From assembly GCA_963724665.1 (NCBI GenBank), contig CAVRVH010000009.1:1-64000 (forward strand): a stretch of DNA of 64,000 nucleotides, written 5' to 3'. Numbering within the stretch: position 1 is the first letter of the stretch; every line of letters starts with the position of its first letter. The translations under genes were made by a program, and so were the position numbers. Source of the DNA: DASUPK01 sp963724665. Its GTDB lineage: Bacteria; Actinomycetota; Thermoleophilia; Solirubrobacterales; 70-9. A model generated the notes under the pieces. It saw only the letters and a program-made list of their open reading frames with translations. It did no database searches and was not told the origin of the DNA. Shown piece by piece: positions 1 to 10,146 of the stretch.

Positions 1-924
1 ACCTCGCCGCCGCCTGTCCCATCTTCTCGCCGTTGTTGTAGTGCTCGACCCGAACCCGCCCGAACAGCGGATGGAGGTGGTTCGCCACATCGCCGGCCCC
101 GTAGAGATCAGGGGCGCTGGCGCGGCAGCTCTCGTCGACGAGCAGGCCGTTCTCCTGATCAACGGGCGACGTGAAGGTGGGCAGCACCGGCTCGATCCCA
201 ACGCCGACGACCGCGAAGTCGCATTCGATGCGATCGCCACTCGCCGTGACGGCCGCCTCGACGTTGCCCTTGAAGGCGGTGATCTTGCACCCGGGCATCA
301 GCTCCACTCCCTGCGCGCGGTGGGAATCCGCCCATCACCCCACCGACCTCCTCACCAGGACCCACTTCAGCCGAGCGCTGTCCGGAAGAGCGCGGTCACC
401 CCACCCCGAGCTGCATCAGGGACGCCACGACCTCGCAGCCGATGAACCCCATCCCGACACCACCGCATGCCGGTCGGCCTCGATCTCGTCCTTGATCGCA
501 TCGCACTCGGCAACGGTGCGGAGCTGGTGGACTCCAGCCAGCTCGACCCCGGGTATGTCGAGCCGCCGATTCCGCCCCCCGGTGGCGATCAGGGCCTTCT
601 GATACTCAAGTTCCTGCCCCGACTCCATGACGACCCTGTGTGCGACGGGATCGACGGAAGCGACCGGCTCGGTCAGCCTCTCGACTTCGCTCTCCTGCCA
701 CGACTCCGCGGGTCTCACGTACCAGCCCTCGAGATCCTCCTCGGAGGAAGATAGGTCTTGGAGAGCGGAGGCCGGCCGAAGGGCACTCCCGGCTCGGGGC
801 TGATCAGGACGACCTGTCCCTGAAATCCCTCGTCACGAAGCGTCGCCACGGCGTTGCCGCCGGCGAGGCCGCCGCCGATGATCACGGTCGGCCTGGTGTC
901 GTCTGATGCGGACATCGGCTGCAT
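1..924 (-). pseudogene. FAD-dependent NAD(P)H oxidoreductase, ferredoxin-reductase family; frameshifted and cut by window start
   Basis: The N-terminal part reads TVIIGGGLAGGNAVATL (dinucleotide-binding glycine motif) followed by the RPPLSKTYL motif typical of flavoprotein ferredoxin/rubredoxin reductases. Later segments are in other frames: ALIATGGRNRRLDIPG, then GMGFIGCEVVASL (second Rossmann motif), then ECDFAVVGVGIEP, LYGAGDVANH and VEHYNNGEKMGQAA. The order matches an intact family member, so the gene is real, but at least three frame changes occur (near 710, 400 and 340). Members pass electrons from NAD(P)H through FAD to a small redox protein. Neighbouring genes show the same single-base defects, so base errors are as likely as true decay. 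The C-terminus lies outside the window. Confidence 0.8.
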
Positions 925-1024
925 TCTTCTACTGCGTCCGGCCAGGGACAGGTCTTACGCCCTAGCCCGGCAGATCCCCGCGTGCGAGGGTAGGGGCTGA
1001 ACAGACCGCTACCCGAGGAGAGAA

Positions 1025-1237
1025 ATGGCAGACAGTGTGTATCGCGTCACCGAGGTTGTCGGCGTCAGCGCAGATTCGTGGAGGAGGCGACCAAGAGCGC
1101 CGTTGAGAAGGTCAGCGAGACCGTGCGCGATCTGCGGATCGCGGAAGTGATTCGCCAGGATGTGACGATCAGTGACGGCAAGGTCTCCGAGTTTCGAATC
1201 CGGCTCGGAGTCTCGTTCCAAGTACGACAAGGAGTAG
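1025..1237 (+). pseudogene. Dodecin family flavin-binding protein, two single-base frameshifts
   Basis: It begins MADSVYRVTEVVGVSAD after a clear GAGGAGAG ribosome site, changes frame at TCGTGGAGGAGG (one G short of the expected W-E-E), then reads EATKSAVEKVSETVRDLRIAEV and QDVTISDGKVSEFRIRL, and shifts again at GTTCCAAG (one C too many) to end YDKE. The joined product is about 70 aa, the normal dodecin length. Dodecins form dodecameric shells that bind riboflavin/FMN and buffer free flavin. Two compensating one-base errors in 200 bp of otherwise conserved sequence point to consensus error rather than gene loss. It is divergent from the flavin oxidoreductase. Confidence 0.8.
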
Positions 1238-1283
1238 AGCCGTGGGGACCCGAGGCCGTAGGCCGGCGTCGGGTCCCCCCGCA

Positions 1284-1500
1284 TCACGCAGGCGGGCCGG
1301 CCGCCTCTGGACCGTCGAGGCTGCTGTGGGCTGTCACGTCGATGAAGACCTCCCGATCTCGGCAGCGCAGCGCGCAATCGTGAATCGATCTCGTCGATCG
1401 CCTCGGCGAGTTCATCTGTGTCCATGCCCGCGACGGGTGCACCTTTGCTGCAAGAAGCACTTCCTGAGCCGGCCTGCCGAAGGCCACGAGGACCCGCGGG
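1284..1500 (-). pseudogene. Possible cation-diffusion-facilitator C-terminal domain fragment
   Basis: In two frames the minus strand reads AFGRPAQEVLLAAKVHP, then GMDTDELAEAIDEIDSRLRAALP, then REVFIDVTAHSSLDG before a stop. The pattern (EVLLAAKV, an AIDxID helix, R-AA-P, and a closing VFI strand) resembles the cytoplasmic C-terminal domain of CDF metal transporters. No membrane helices can be read upstream, so only a fragment is present or the upstream part is scrambled by base errors. It could be another ferredoxin-fold protein. Nothing else convincing is seen between 1240 and 1690. Confidence 0.3.
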
Positions 1501-1697
1501 GGTGGCTCATAGTCTTTTTGTCCAGATTCGCCAGGAACCTAAAGATCGTGCGGCGGCGCGTTGATCATGCAGGGGCACGGTGCAAGGAGACCTGGACCAT
1601 CTCATCCATCTAGCGCCGCTCGAATTCGTCGCCGGCGACCACGGCCAGATCGCCAAGAGCAAGCTCGACACCGTCGCGCCGGCTCCAGGCGCGCACC

Positions 1698-2774
1698 TTG
1701 TTCGCTTTGGCGTGCGTTCTCTCCATGGTCGCGGCGCCGGCGCGAGCAAGTGACCCGATCATCGCGCGTTACGCCCCCGGGGATCAGGTCCGCAACGTCT
1801 ACTTCGATGGGTCGGTGCCGGGCGGCAAGTTCCGTACGCGGATCGCCGCCGCGGCCGCGACCTGGAACGCGCTTCCGGGCGTCGAGCGCTTCGAGGTCCA
1901 CAAGTCGCAGAGCGTCGCGATCAACTCCGATCCCTGCGCGGATCTGAATGGCGTTCCGATCGGCGGCATCCTCCGCGGCCAGGTGGCGGGCAGCACCACG
2001 CTGGCCGAGAACCGCAGCTGCGTCAATACCGACACGGGACAGCTGATCGGTTTCCGGCAGACGTTCAACCAGAAGAAGAAGTTCTACATCGGCTCAGGCG
2101 ATCCGCCCGCGAAGAAGCTCGACCTTCAGGCCGTCGCGACGCACGAGCTCGGGCACTCGGAGGGCTGGACCGGCGACCACTACCAGAACCGCAACAACTC
2201 GAAGATCTCCGCGAACAAGCCGAAGCAGGCAACGATGTGCCCGGCCGCATACGCCGGCACCAACCGGCTGCGGACCCTGACCAAGGACGACAAGAACCCG
2301 GTGATCGCTGCCTACTCGCAGCCTCTCGCAGCCGACGCGCTTGCGGCCCTCGGCATGCGAGCGCCTGCCGGCAAGGCTTTCTCATCGGCCGTCGCGCCCG
2401 GCGGCGCCGGAGCCCGCGGCTGCCTGGCCGGTCTGATCCGTCGGATTCGCCTGCGCCGCGGCGACGACACGTTCGACGGTGGCGCCGGAAGGGACCGGGT
2501 CAATCTGGCCGGCGGCGCCGATATCGGTTTCGGCAAGGGCGGGGACGACTGCATCGTCGGCGGTGTGGGCAATGACGATCTCCGCTCCGACGCCGGCAAC
2601 GACACAATCATCGCCGGGCCCGGCAATGACGTCATCGACGGTGGCCCCGGCAACGACCTGATCCTCGGGGGCCGCGGCGACGACCAGATCTACGCCGCCG
2701 ACGGCTTTTCGACCGGATCCGTTGCGGCAAGGGCTTTGATCAGGTGTTCACCGCGGATCCGGGTGACGTGCTGA
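1698..2774 (+). CDS. Secreted matrixin-like zinc metalloprotease with RTX-type calcium repeats (3' end frameshifted)
   Basis: A TTG start gives a short hydrophobic signal sequence (LACVLSMVAAPARA). About residue 150 lies HELGHSEGWTGDH, a HExxHxxGxxxxH/D metzincin zinc site, followed by a TMCP segment that could be the Met-turn. The C-terminal 100 residues hold five to six GGxGNDxhxG nonapeptides (GDDTFDGGAGRD, GPGNDVIDGGPGND and similar), which bind calcium in parallel beta-rolls. The listed frame stops soon after the repeats, but the neighbouring frame continues FDRIRCGKGFDQVFT and DVLIDCE, the normal closing segment, so one base is inserted or lost near the TTTT run at 2706. An extracellular protease role is inferred from fold; the substrate is unknown. 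Confidence 0.75.
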   Translation: MFALACVLSMVAAPARASDPIIARYAPGDQVRNVYFDGSVPGGKFRTRIAAAAATWNALPGVERFEVHKSQSVAINSDPCADLNGVPIGGILRGQVAGSTTLAENRSCVNTDTGQLIGFRQTFNQKKKFYIGSGDPPAKKLDLQAVATHELGHSEGWTGDHYQNRNNSKISANKPKQATMCPAAYAGTNRLRTLTKDDKNPVIAAYSQPLAADALAALGMRAPAGKAFSSAVAPGGAGARGCLAGLIRRIRLRRGDDTFDGGAGRDRVNLAGGADIGFGKGGDDCIVGGVGNDDLRSDAGNDTIIAGPGNDVIDGGPGNDLILGGRGDDQIYAADGFSTGSVAARALIRCSPRIRVTC

Positions 2775-2836
2775 TCGACTGCGAGATGACGCCGTCGGAT
2801 TCACCGCCATTCCGCTGCTGCCGAGTTACTGAGCGC

Positions 2837-3942
<1,106 letters not shown>

Positions 3943-5433
3943 GTGAGCTCAAAGGCCCTCCAGAGAGGGATCGTGATCGCGATGGTTCTCGCGACGATCG
4001 GCGGCGCGCTGGCGGCCTACTTCGTCTCCAGGCACAACCTCGACTCCACCCGGAGCGACCGCGTCGACAGCGCCCAGATGAGGATCTCCGACGCCCTGCG
4101 ACGCCGGGCCTACTACCTCCAGGACATCGGCGACATGGTCGGCGTCCACGACGACGCGGACGAGGCGGAGTTCTCGCGCTGGGCGCACGTCCGAGGCCGC
4201 AACGAGGGCGCGATCGTGAGCGTCGAATGGGTCCGGCACTCGCCGAGCGGCAAGCTGGTGCCGCCGAAAGACATCGGTCCCCATCCGATCCTCGTCGCGC
4301 CGGTCGATCAGGGGAACGCGAAGCTCGCCGACGCGGTGACTCGGCCGGCCGCCGCTGACGCACTCAAGCTCTCGGCGCTCCACAAGCAGGTCGCCATCTC
4401 CGAGCCCATCAAGCTGGCGAACGGCGACGAGGGCTTCTACATGAGCGTGCCGGTGGTGTCCCACAAGGACAGTGGCGAGATCTCCCACCTTGAATCGCAG
4501 AGCGCGATCGTCGGGGTGGTTGATGCCCAGCAGCTGGTCGCCGAGGCGCTGCCGGTGGCATCCAACCCGACCCCGCTTCAGCTCCGCGATCAGGTGACAC
4601 CCCTCGCCACGATCGGATCCGGCCTCGACAACGCCGTCAACGCGGCCATTGCGACTCCGGGCCGCACCTGGACCGTGAGCGTGGCCGGCGGATCCCTGAC
4701 CACGAGCGAAATGCTCCTGCCCTGGATGATCCTGCTGGTCGGCGGCGCCCTGACGTTCACCGTCGCATTCATGCTTCGCACCCTGGCCCGCCGGCGAGAC
4801 GCAGCGTTGGACCTCGCGTCCAAGCGCTCGGAGGAGCTGGCCGCGTCCCTGGAGGTCGTGGAGCAGGCGAACCGCGACCTCGAGCGGGCCCGATCCGAAG
4901 CCGAGCGACTCTCGCGTGAGGACCCGGTCACCGGCATCTTCAACCGCCGTCACTTCGGCGAGGTCCTCGCCCGCGAGCTCACCGATCCCGAGAGCGGCGG
5001 CATTCCCGCGGTCCTCCTCCTCGACCTCGATCACTTCAAGCGCGTCAACGACGAGTACGGGCACCTGATGGGAGATGCCGTCCTGCAGACCGTGACGGAC
5101 CGGATTGCCTCCGTGCTTCGCTCCGAGGACTGCCTGGCCCGCTGGGGCGGGGAGGAGTTCGCCGTGCTGGCCCCGGACATCGACAGTGACGGCGTGGCCA
5201 CTCTTGCCGAGCGTGCCCGAGAGGCGCTGGCCGATGAACCAATCCAGGTGGGCGACGTCTCCATCGAGCTCACCCTCTCGGTCGGAGCCGCGCTCGCCAC
5301 CGGCGATCGCCGCACCCCCGACGCCCTCGTCCACGCCGCCGATCAGGCGCTCTACGAGGCGAAGGGAGCGGGGCGAAACTGCGTCCGGATTTGGGACGCC
5401 GGCGGCCGGCCCAGCGAACTCAGCGCACGGTGA
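3943..5433 (+). CDS. CHASE-domain membrane diguanylate cyclase
   Basis: A 496-aa protein with a GTG start. A first membrane helix (about residues 9-27) is followed by an extracellular CHASE-type sensor (about 40-225), a second helix (about 253-278), a coiled linker and a GGDEF domain (about 325-485). The catalytic GGEEF motif is intact near residue 402, and an RSED sequence five residues before it matches the RxxD inhibitory site, so product feedback is expected. It should make cyclic di-GMP from two GTP at the membrane in response to an external ligand that cannot be predicted. Its 3' end overlaps the convergent lysozyme gene by 14 bp. Confidence 0.93.
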   Translation: MSSKALQRGIVIAMVLATIGGALAAYFVSRHNLDSTRSDRVDSAQMRISDALRRRAYYLQDIGDMVGVHDDADEAEFSRWAHVRGRNEGAIVSVEWVRHSPSGKLVPPKDIGPHPILVAPVDQGNAKLADAVTRPAAADALKLSALHKQVAISEPIKLANGDEGFYMSVPVVSHKDSGEISHLESQSAIVGVVDAQQLVAEALPVASNPTPLQLRDQVTPLATIGSGLDNAVNAAIATPGRTWTVSVAGGSLTTSEMLLPWMILLVGGALTFTVAFMLRTLARRRDAALDLASKRSEELAASLEVVEQANRDLERARSEAERLSREDPVTGIFNRRHFGEVLARELTDPESGGIPAVLLLDLDHFKRVNDEYGHLMGDAVLQTVTDRIASVLRSEDCLARWGGEEFAVLAPDIDSDGVATLAERAREALADEPIQVGDVSIELTLSVGAALATGDRRTPDALVHAADQALYEAKGAGRNCVRIWDAGGRPSELSAR

Positions 5434-6187
5434 TCTTGGCGAGCCCCGTGCCGAGCCGGTCCTGATCGACCTTCCCTGAAATCCCGGCGACGGTCCCCGA
5501 GCTCGAGTACTGCCAGACGGAATAGCCATGCCCGGCCCAGTTCGACGCCGGTACCGAGGGCCGGGAGACGCCCCACTCGGCAACCCAGAGCGGGTACTTC
5601 GCCTTCGCGAACTCGAGCGTGTTGCCAGTCGCTCCCCAGCTCGCGGCGTTCGTGTAGATCATCGGCTTCCGACCAAGTCGCTTGTTCACCTTCTTGACCC
5701 AGACGCGAATCCAGGTCTTAAGCGTCGCGGCGGTCATGCCGCTGAACGGGGTCTCGACGTCCAGGACGGGAACCAGCTCGCCGCTCTGGAGCGAGCCAAC
5801 CGCACCGAGGAACACGTCGGCCTCCGCGATCGCGTCGGCGCGGGCGTCGGCGGTGGTGCCGCCGGCCGCGAAGGCGCGGTGGTAGGCGCCCACGCGGATA
5901 CCGTTGGACTCGGCAGCCACGCGGTTCGTGGCGAAGAATGGGTCGGCGCCGCACTGCCCCGGCTTCACGGTGCAGTCCGCACCGCTGCCTCTGCTCGCCT
6001 GGACGAAGGCGAACCTGATGCCACCCGTGGTTGCGACCGTGGGCCAGTCAATCGGCCCCTGGAATCGCGAGACGTCGATCCCCATCGCCTTGGTGCCCGC
6101 GCTCGCCGGTCCGGGCAGCAGGCCCGCCGCCACCAGGCAGAGCGCCGCCAGTGCGGTCGCGGTCGTCTTCCTTTGGCTTGGCCCCAT
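5420..6187 (-). CDS. Secreted GH25 family lysozyme-like muramidase
   Basis: A signal peptide (ALAALCLVAAGLLPGPASA) precedes a single GH25 domain. Recognisable pieces are GIDVSRFQGPIDW at the first strand, FVQASRG, the catalytic LDVET strand, the KPMIYTNA segment and the closing WQYSSSG. GH25 enzymes cleave the beta-1,4 bond between N-acetylmuramic acid and N-acetylglucosamine. The ATG at 6,187 is chosen; a TTG at 6,202 with a GGAG ribosome site would add five residues. It is divergent from the MEDS sensor gene and convergent with the cyclase. A role in wall remodelling or in attacking other cells is inferred. Confidence 0.9.
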   Translation of the reverse strand: MGPSQRKTTATALAALCLVAAGLLPGPASAGTKAMGIDVSRFQGPIDWPTVATTGGIRFAFVQASRGSGADCTVKPGQCGADPFFATNRVAAESNGIRVGAYHRAFAAGGTTADARADAIAEADVFLGAVGSLQSGELVPVLDVETPFSGMTAATLKTWIRVWVKKVNKRLGRKPMIYTNAASWGATGNTLEFAKAKYPLWVAEWGVSRPSVPASNWAGHGYSVWQYSSSGTVAGISGKVDQDRLGTGLAKITVR

Positions 6188-6273
6188 CTCTGGATTCTGC
6201 AACCCACTCCGGCGGCGATCGGAGCGGGCGATCCAGGGGAGTCAAAGCTCAGTCGACCGGGTAGGCAAAGAAG

Positions 6274-7245
6274 ATGCAGCAAGCTGGGGGAGCGTCCGCC
6301 CCAGACATGGATCTCGTCCATTCGGCCCTGATCTACGGGTCCGACGACGAGTTCACGGAAATAGCTCTGCCCTTCGTGGAGCAGGGCATCGCGGCCGGCG
6401 AGCCCACCCTGGTCGCGGTCCAGGACAGCAGCTTCGAGATCATCCGTGACTCTTTGGGAGGCGAGCCCGAGGGAGTGAATCTCCTGTCGGCTGAGGAGTG
6501 CTACGAGAGCTCCGCGCGCACCCGGGAGCAGTTCAGCCGCTGGACCCGCGAGCGGGCCGGCTCGGGAAGGGTCCGCGTGATGTGCGAGCCACCCTGGTCA
6601 GTCGGCAACGAGGCCCAGATCCGAGACTGGGCCCGGCACGAGTCCGTCATCAACGTCGCCTTTGCCGGTCTCCCGGTGAGCTTCCTATGCCCGTATGACG
6701 CTCGCGTCCTGACGCCAGAGATCCTCGAGCACGCCCACAGCACCCATCGGGACATCATCGGGCCGGACGGCTCCGTCGCGAGCGAAATGTACGAGGACGC
6801 GCTCAAGTTCTGCCAGCGGCTCGACTCCCGAATCGAGCGTCCGCCCGGCGAGCCCGTCACCGTGCTCGACTTCAATCTCGCCGACCTGTACGCGCTGCGG
6901 CAAGTGGTCACGTCGGTGGCGATCGCCTCTGGGTTGCCGGAATCGCGGGCCGATGAGCTGGCGCTCGCCGTCAACGAGGTCGCCAGCAACGCCCTGGTGC
7001 ACGGGAGCCCACCGGCCACCCTGCGGATCTGGCAGGAGGACGGCGAGCTGATCTGCGAGGTGAGCGACGCCGGGGAGGGGATCAAAGACGTCCTGGCCGG
7101 TCAGCTGACTCCGCCGTCCGACCGAATCGGAGGCCGTGGAATCTGGCTGGCCCGGATGCTCTCCGATGCGGTCGAGATTCGAAACGGCACGGGCTGCACG
7201 GTCTCGATCCACGCGACCGCGCCCGAGTTCGCTCTCACCGTCTAG
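6274..7245 (+). CDS. MEDS domain plus RsbW-like ATPase sensor/anti-sigma regulator
   Basis: Residues 15-175 form a MEDS (DcmR-type sensory) domain: HSALIYGSDDEF at the start, AFAGLPVSFLCPYDA and ILEHAHSTH near its end. Residues 205-320 form a GHKL ATPase of the anti-sigma kinase type, with the N box ELALAVNEVASNALVHG, the G1 motif VSDAGEGI and the G2 region GGRGIWLARML. The pair is common in actinobacteria as a soluble switch in which the sensor tunes an anti-sigma-factor kinase. No sigma factor or antagonist lies next to it, so its partner is unknown. It is transcribed divergently from the lysozyme and ends 3 bp from the convergent oxidase gene. Confidence 0.87.
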   Translation: MQQAGGASAPDMDLVHSALIYGSDDEFTEIALPFVEQGIAAGEPTLVAVQDSSFEIIRDSLGGEPEGVNLLSAEECYESSARTREQFSRWTRERAGSGRVRVMCEPPWSVGNEAQIRDWARHESVINVAFAGLPVSFLCPYDARVLTPEILEHAHSTHRDIIGPDGSVASEMYEDALKFCQRLDSRIERPPGEPVTVLDFNLADLYALRQVVTSVAIASGLPESRADELALAVNEVASNALVHGSPPATLRIWQEDGELICEVSDAGEGIKDVLAGQLTPPSDRIGGRGIWLARMLSDAVEIRNGTGCTVSIHATAPEFALTV

Positions 7246-7248
7246 CGC

Positions 7249-8436
7249 CTAGATCGCCCGCAGCAGCCCGGAGTCGATCTCGGCCAGCCCCACGGCTCCG
7301 CTGAGCGCCATCGTCAGGTCGAGCTCGGCGAGTAGGGAGCGCAGCACGATCTCGACGCCCTCCTGGCCGCCGAGGGCGAGACCCCAGAGGTAGGGGCGGC
7401 CAACAAGCACGGCGTCTGCTCCGAGGGCGAGCGCCTTGAAGGCGTCGGCGCCGGACCGGATCCCGCTGTCCAGCAGCACCTTCATCCCCTCGCCGACGGC
7501 GTCGACGATCGGTGGCAGCGCGTCCAATGAGGCGATCGCGCCGTCGATCTGGCGCCCTCCGTGGTTTGAGACGACGATCCCGTCGATGCCGCGCTCCCGG
7601 GCCTCCCGCGCGTCATCGGGGTGGAGGATGCCCTTGAGGACGATCGGAAGAGTCGTCTCCCCCCGGAGCCACTCGAGCCGCTCCCAGGTGAGATTCGGGT
7701 TGGCGAAGACGCCGAGGAAGTGGCCCACCGCGGCGCCCATGTCCTCCTCCGGCGGCTTCTCGAGGGCGTCCTGGAACACCGGATCGGAGAGATACTGCGC
7801 GATCCCGATCCCCTCGAGGAAGGGCAGATAGGCCTGCTGCAGGTCGCGTGGCTTCCAGCCTGGCACGTAGTTGTCGACGGTCAGGACGAGGGCGGAGTAC
7901 CCGGCCGCCTCGGCACGGCGAACGAGGCTGGCGGCGATCTCGTCGTCGTTCGGCCAGTAGAGCTGGAACCAGCGCGGCCCGTCCCCGTTCGCCTCGGCGA
8001 TCTCCTCCATCGCGGTTGCTGATGCCGTGCTGGTGATCAGCGGCAGCCCGAGGGTCGCCGCCGCCCTGGCCGAGGCGAGCTCACCCTCGTCGTGCAGCAG
8101 CGTCTGCACCCCGATCGGCGCGAGCATCACCGGGGCGGGCATCCGGGTGCCGAGCAGCTCCAGCGAGAGGTCGCGGACCGAGAGGTCCTGGCGCAGCACG
8201 CGCGGCACGATCCGCCAGCGCCGGAAGGCCTCGAGGTTGGCTCGCATCGTGTCCTCGGAGCCAGCGCCGCCGAAGATGTAGGCGATCGCGCGGTCGTCGA
8301 GCGACTCACGTGCCTTGGTCTCGAGCTCGGCCCAGGCCATCGGCAGAGTCGGGCGCTCGCCGGCGAGCATCCCCTTCGCGTAGATCTCGCGGTAGTAGTC
8401 GCCGAAGAGCGGGGGAGGGGTTTCCGGTGCGGCCAT
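7249..8436 (-). CDS. FMN-dependent alpha-hydroxy-acid oxidase, lactate 2-monooxygenase type
   Basis: A 395-aa TIM-barrel flavoprotein. It shows APIGVQTLLH, the FQLYWPNDD strand, LVLTVDNYVPGWKPRDL, IVLKGILHPDDA, the catalytic SNHGGRQIDG with the active-site His and Arg, LLDSGIRSG and GADAVLVGRPYLWGL. The W(K/R)PRDL segment followed by YLPFL and a DPVF loop is characteristic of lactate 2-monooxygenases, which turn lactate into acetate, CO2 and water, rather than of simple lactate oxidases. The exact substrate is not certain. It lies 26 bp downstream of the sulfatase on the same strand and is probably cotranscribed. Confidence 0.88.
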   Translation of the reverse strand: MAAPETPPPLFGDYYREIYAKGMLAGERPTLPMAWAELETKARESLDDRAIAYIFGGAGSEDTMRANLEAFRRWRIVPRVLRQDLSVRDLSLELLGTRMPAPVMLAPIGVQTLLHDEGELASARAAATLGLPLITSTASATAMEEIAEANGDGPRWFQLYWPNDDEIAASLVRRAEAAGYSALVLTVDNYVPGWKPRDLQQAYLPFLEGIGIAQYLSDPVFQDALEKPPEEDMGAAVGHFLGVFANPNLTWERLEWLRGETTLPIVLKGILHPDDAREARERGIDGIVVSNHGGRQIDGAIASLDALPPIVDAVGEGMKVLLDSGIRSGADAFKALALGADAVLVGRPYLWGLALGGQEGVEIVLRSLLAELDLTMALSGAVGLAEIDSGLLRAI

Positions 8437-8462
8437 TCCCGGACCCTATTGAGCGCAAGCGC

Positions 8463-10079
8463 CTACTTGCTGGTCTGCTTGCCCTTCTTTGCCTTCGCCA
8501 GCGGTTTGGGCGGCTTGCCGATCTCCGCGTCGCACGGCGGCCCGATGCACTTCGTCAGCTTGGCGAGGTGCTTGAGCAGGAACTTCCGGACCGGGGCGTA
8601 GAGGGGGCTCTTGTAGATGGAGTTGAGCTCGAGGGGGTCCTTGGAGAGGTCATACATCTCGCGGCTGCCGTCCCCGTACTTGACCAGCAGGTAGCGGCCG
8701 GTGCGGATTCCGCGGTACTTCGGTGCGGTGATCACACGCGCGAACTGCGCCGTGTGGTCGAGGTCGAGATTCTTGACGTATTTGCTCACCTTGACGGGGT
8801 GGCTCGCCTTGGCCGCCGCCGTGGCCCCCGGCTCGAAGGATGTCCCGGGTGGCCCGGTCTCGAACAGGATCGGCCGGGTCGACTTGAGTGCCGGGTCCTG
8901 GGCGAAGCGGAGGAACGACTGCCCGTCCTGGGGGAGGCCGGGGTTGGCCCCCACAAGCTGGAGGATCGTCGAGGTGATGTCCCCGTTCCAGACCAGGGCT
9001 CGCGGCTGGGAGCCGGCCGGAATGCCCGGCCCGCGGATCTCCAGCGGGACCTGGGTGGACGGGTCGTAGGCGACGAACTTGCCCTGGTGAAGCCGGTGCT
9101 GTCCCTGCATCAGCCCCTGGTCGGAGGTGAAGATCAGATAGGTGTTGTCCAGCGCGCCCCTCGCCTGCAGGTCATTGACGATCTTCTCGATCGCGTCGTC
9201 GACCGAGAGCAGCGTCTCGAGCCGGAGCTGGTAGCGGGTCTGGATCTTGGCGATCAGTCCTGGGCCGAAGCGCTTGATCTTCTTGATCCAGCCGGGCTTG
9301 TCCGTCACGTTCTTTTCGTTGAAGCTCGGGTCGATCGGCAGCGGCGCGGTGGCGAAGGCGTTCTCGTACTTCGGCTCCGGAGTGGCCGGGTCGTGTGGGG
9401 CGAAGAACTGCACCTGCATGTAGAGCGGGCTGTTCGGGAAGTTCGTCAGGTGGTTGTTGATCCTGTCGACCGCGAGGTCTCCGTAGACGGTGGTCGAGTA
9501 GTCGTCCGGCGAATACGTCACGTCGGCGCCGTTCTCATCCAGGGTGAAGCCGGTGTATGAGGAGGGCGGCCCGAGGAAGCCGTAGAACTCGCCCTTCGAG
9601 TTCGAGCCAGTGCCTCCGTTGAACGGCCCCCAGCCCGGTGGGACGTAGGTCTGGTTGGTGACCTCCCCGAAGCCGTTCGGCATCTTGCCGATGTGAATCG
9701 TCCGGTAGCCGTCCGCCTGCAACCAGACCGGCAGGTCGTTCTTGTCGTTGAAGGACTGGTAGCCGCCCGCCGGCGGGGTGTTGCCGAGGACGCCCGTGTT
9801 GTGGGCGTATTCGCCGGTCTGCACGCTCACACGCGATGGGCAGCAGAGCGGGTCGGAGGCGTAGGCGTGCAGGAAGCTCGCGCCCTGGTTTCCGATCAGG
9901 GCCTGGGTCTTGGTCATGAAGGCCATGTCCCGGAACGTCTGGTCGTCCGTGGTGAACATGATCACGTTCGGCTTGCCGCTCGCCGCGCGCGATGTCTCGC
10001 CTTGCACCAGGAGAACGAGCAGGCAGAGGCAGGCGAGTCCCATCGCCGTCAAACCGGCCCTGGCCGCCCGGGTTGGCAT
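8463..10079 (-). CDS. Exported type I sulfatase
   Basis: The start at 10,079 gives MPTRAARAGLTAMGLACLCLL, a signal sequence or anchor, and avoids overlap with the divergent gene. The mature part opens KPNVIMFTTDDQ (metal-binding Asp pair) and has CCPSR at the formylglycine site, where the first Cys is oxidised by a sulfatase-modifying enzyme. QVQFFAPHDPATPEP supplies the usual His-Asp-Pro pair and IFTSDQGL the second metal site. The length (about 538 aa) fits sulfatases acting on sugar or aryl sulfates. The C-terminus ends AKAKKGKQTSK, a lysine-rich tail like those on other exported proteins here. No formylglycine-generating enzyme gene is in the window. Confidence 0.9.
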   Translation of the reverse strand: MPTRAARAGLTAMGLACLCLLVLLVQGETSRAASGKPNVIMFTTDDQTFRDMAFMTKTQALIGNQGASFLHAYASDPLCCPSRVSVQTGEYAHNTGVLGNTPPAGGYQSFNDKNDLPVWLQADGYRTIHIGKMPNGFGEVTNQTYVPPGWGPFNGGTGSNSKGEFYGFLGPPSSYTGFTLDENGADVTYSPDDYSTTVYGDLAVDRINNHLTNFPNSPLYMQVQFFAPHDPATPEPKYENAFATAPLPIDPSFNEKNVTDKPGWIKKIKRFGPGLIAKIQTRYQLRLETLLSVDDAIEKIVNDLQARGALDNTYLIFTSDQGLMQGQHRLHQGKFVAYDPSTQVPLEIRGPGIPAGSQPRALVWNGDITSTILQLVGANPGLPQDGQSFLRFAQDPALKSTRPILFETGPPGTSFEPGATAAAKASHPVKVSKYVKNLDLDHTAQFARVITAPKYRGIRTGRYLLVKYGDGSREMYDLSKDPLELNSIYKSPLYAPVRKFLLKHLAKLTKCIGPPCDAEIGKPPKPLAKAKKGKQTSK

Positions 10080-10146
10080 CGAACGAACATAACGACGGCT
10101 GAGGCTCGAAGTTGCGCCGCAGTCAATAGGGTTTCCGCCAGGAGAG

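Noticed and set aside
3949..5583. Long minus-strand open frame over the diguanylate cyclase
   Set aside because: It is a high-GC shadow. The plus-strand frame has complete CHASE and GGDEF domains, while the minus frame has no domain.
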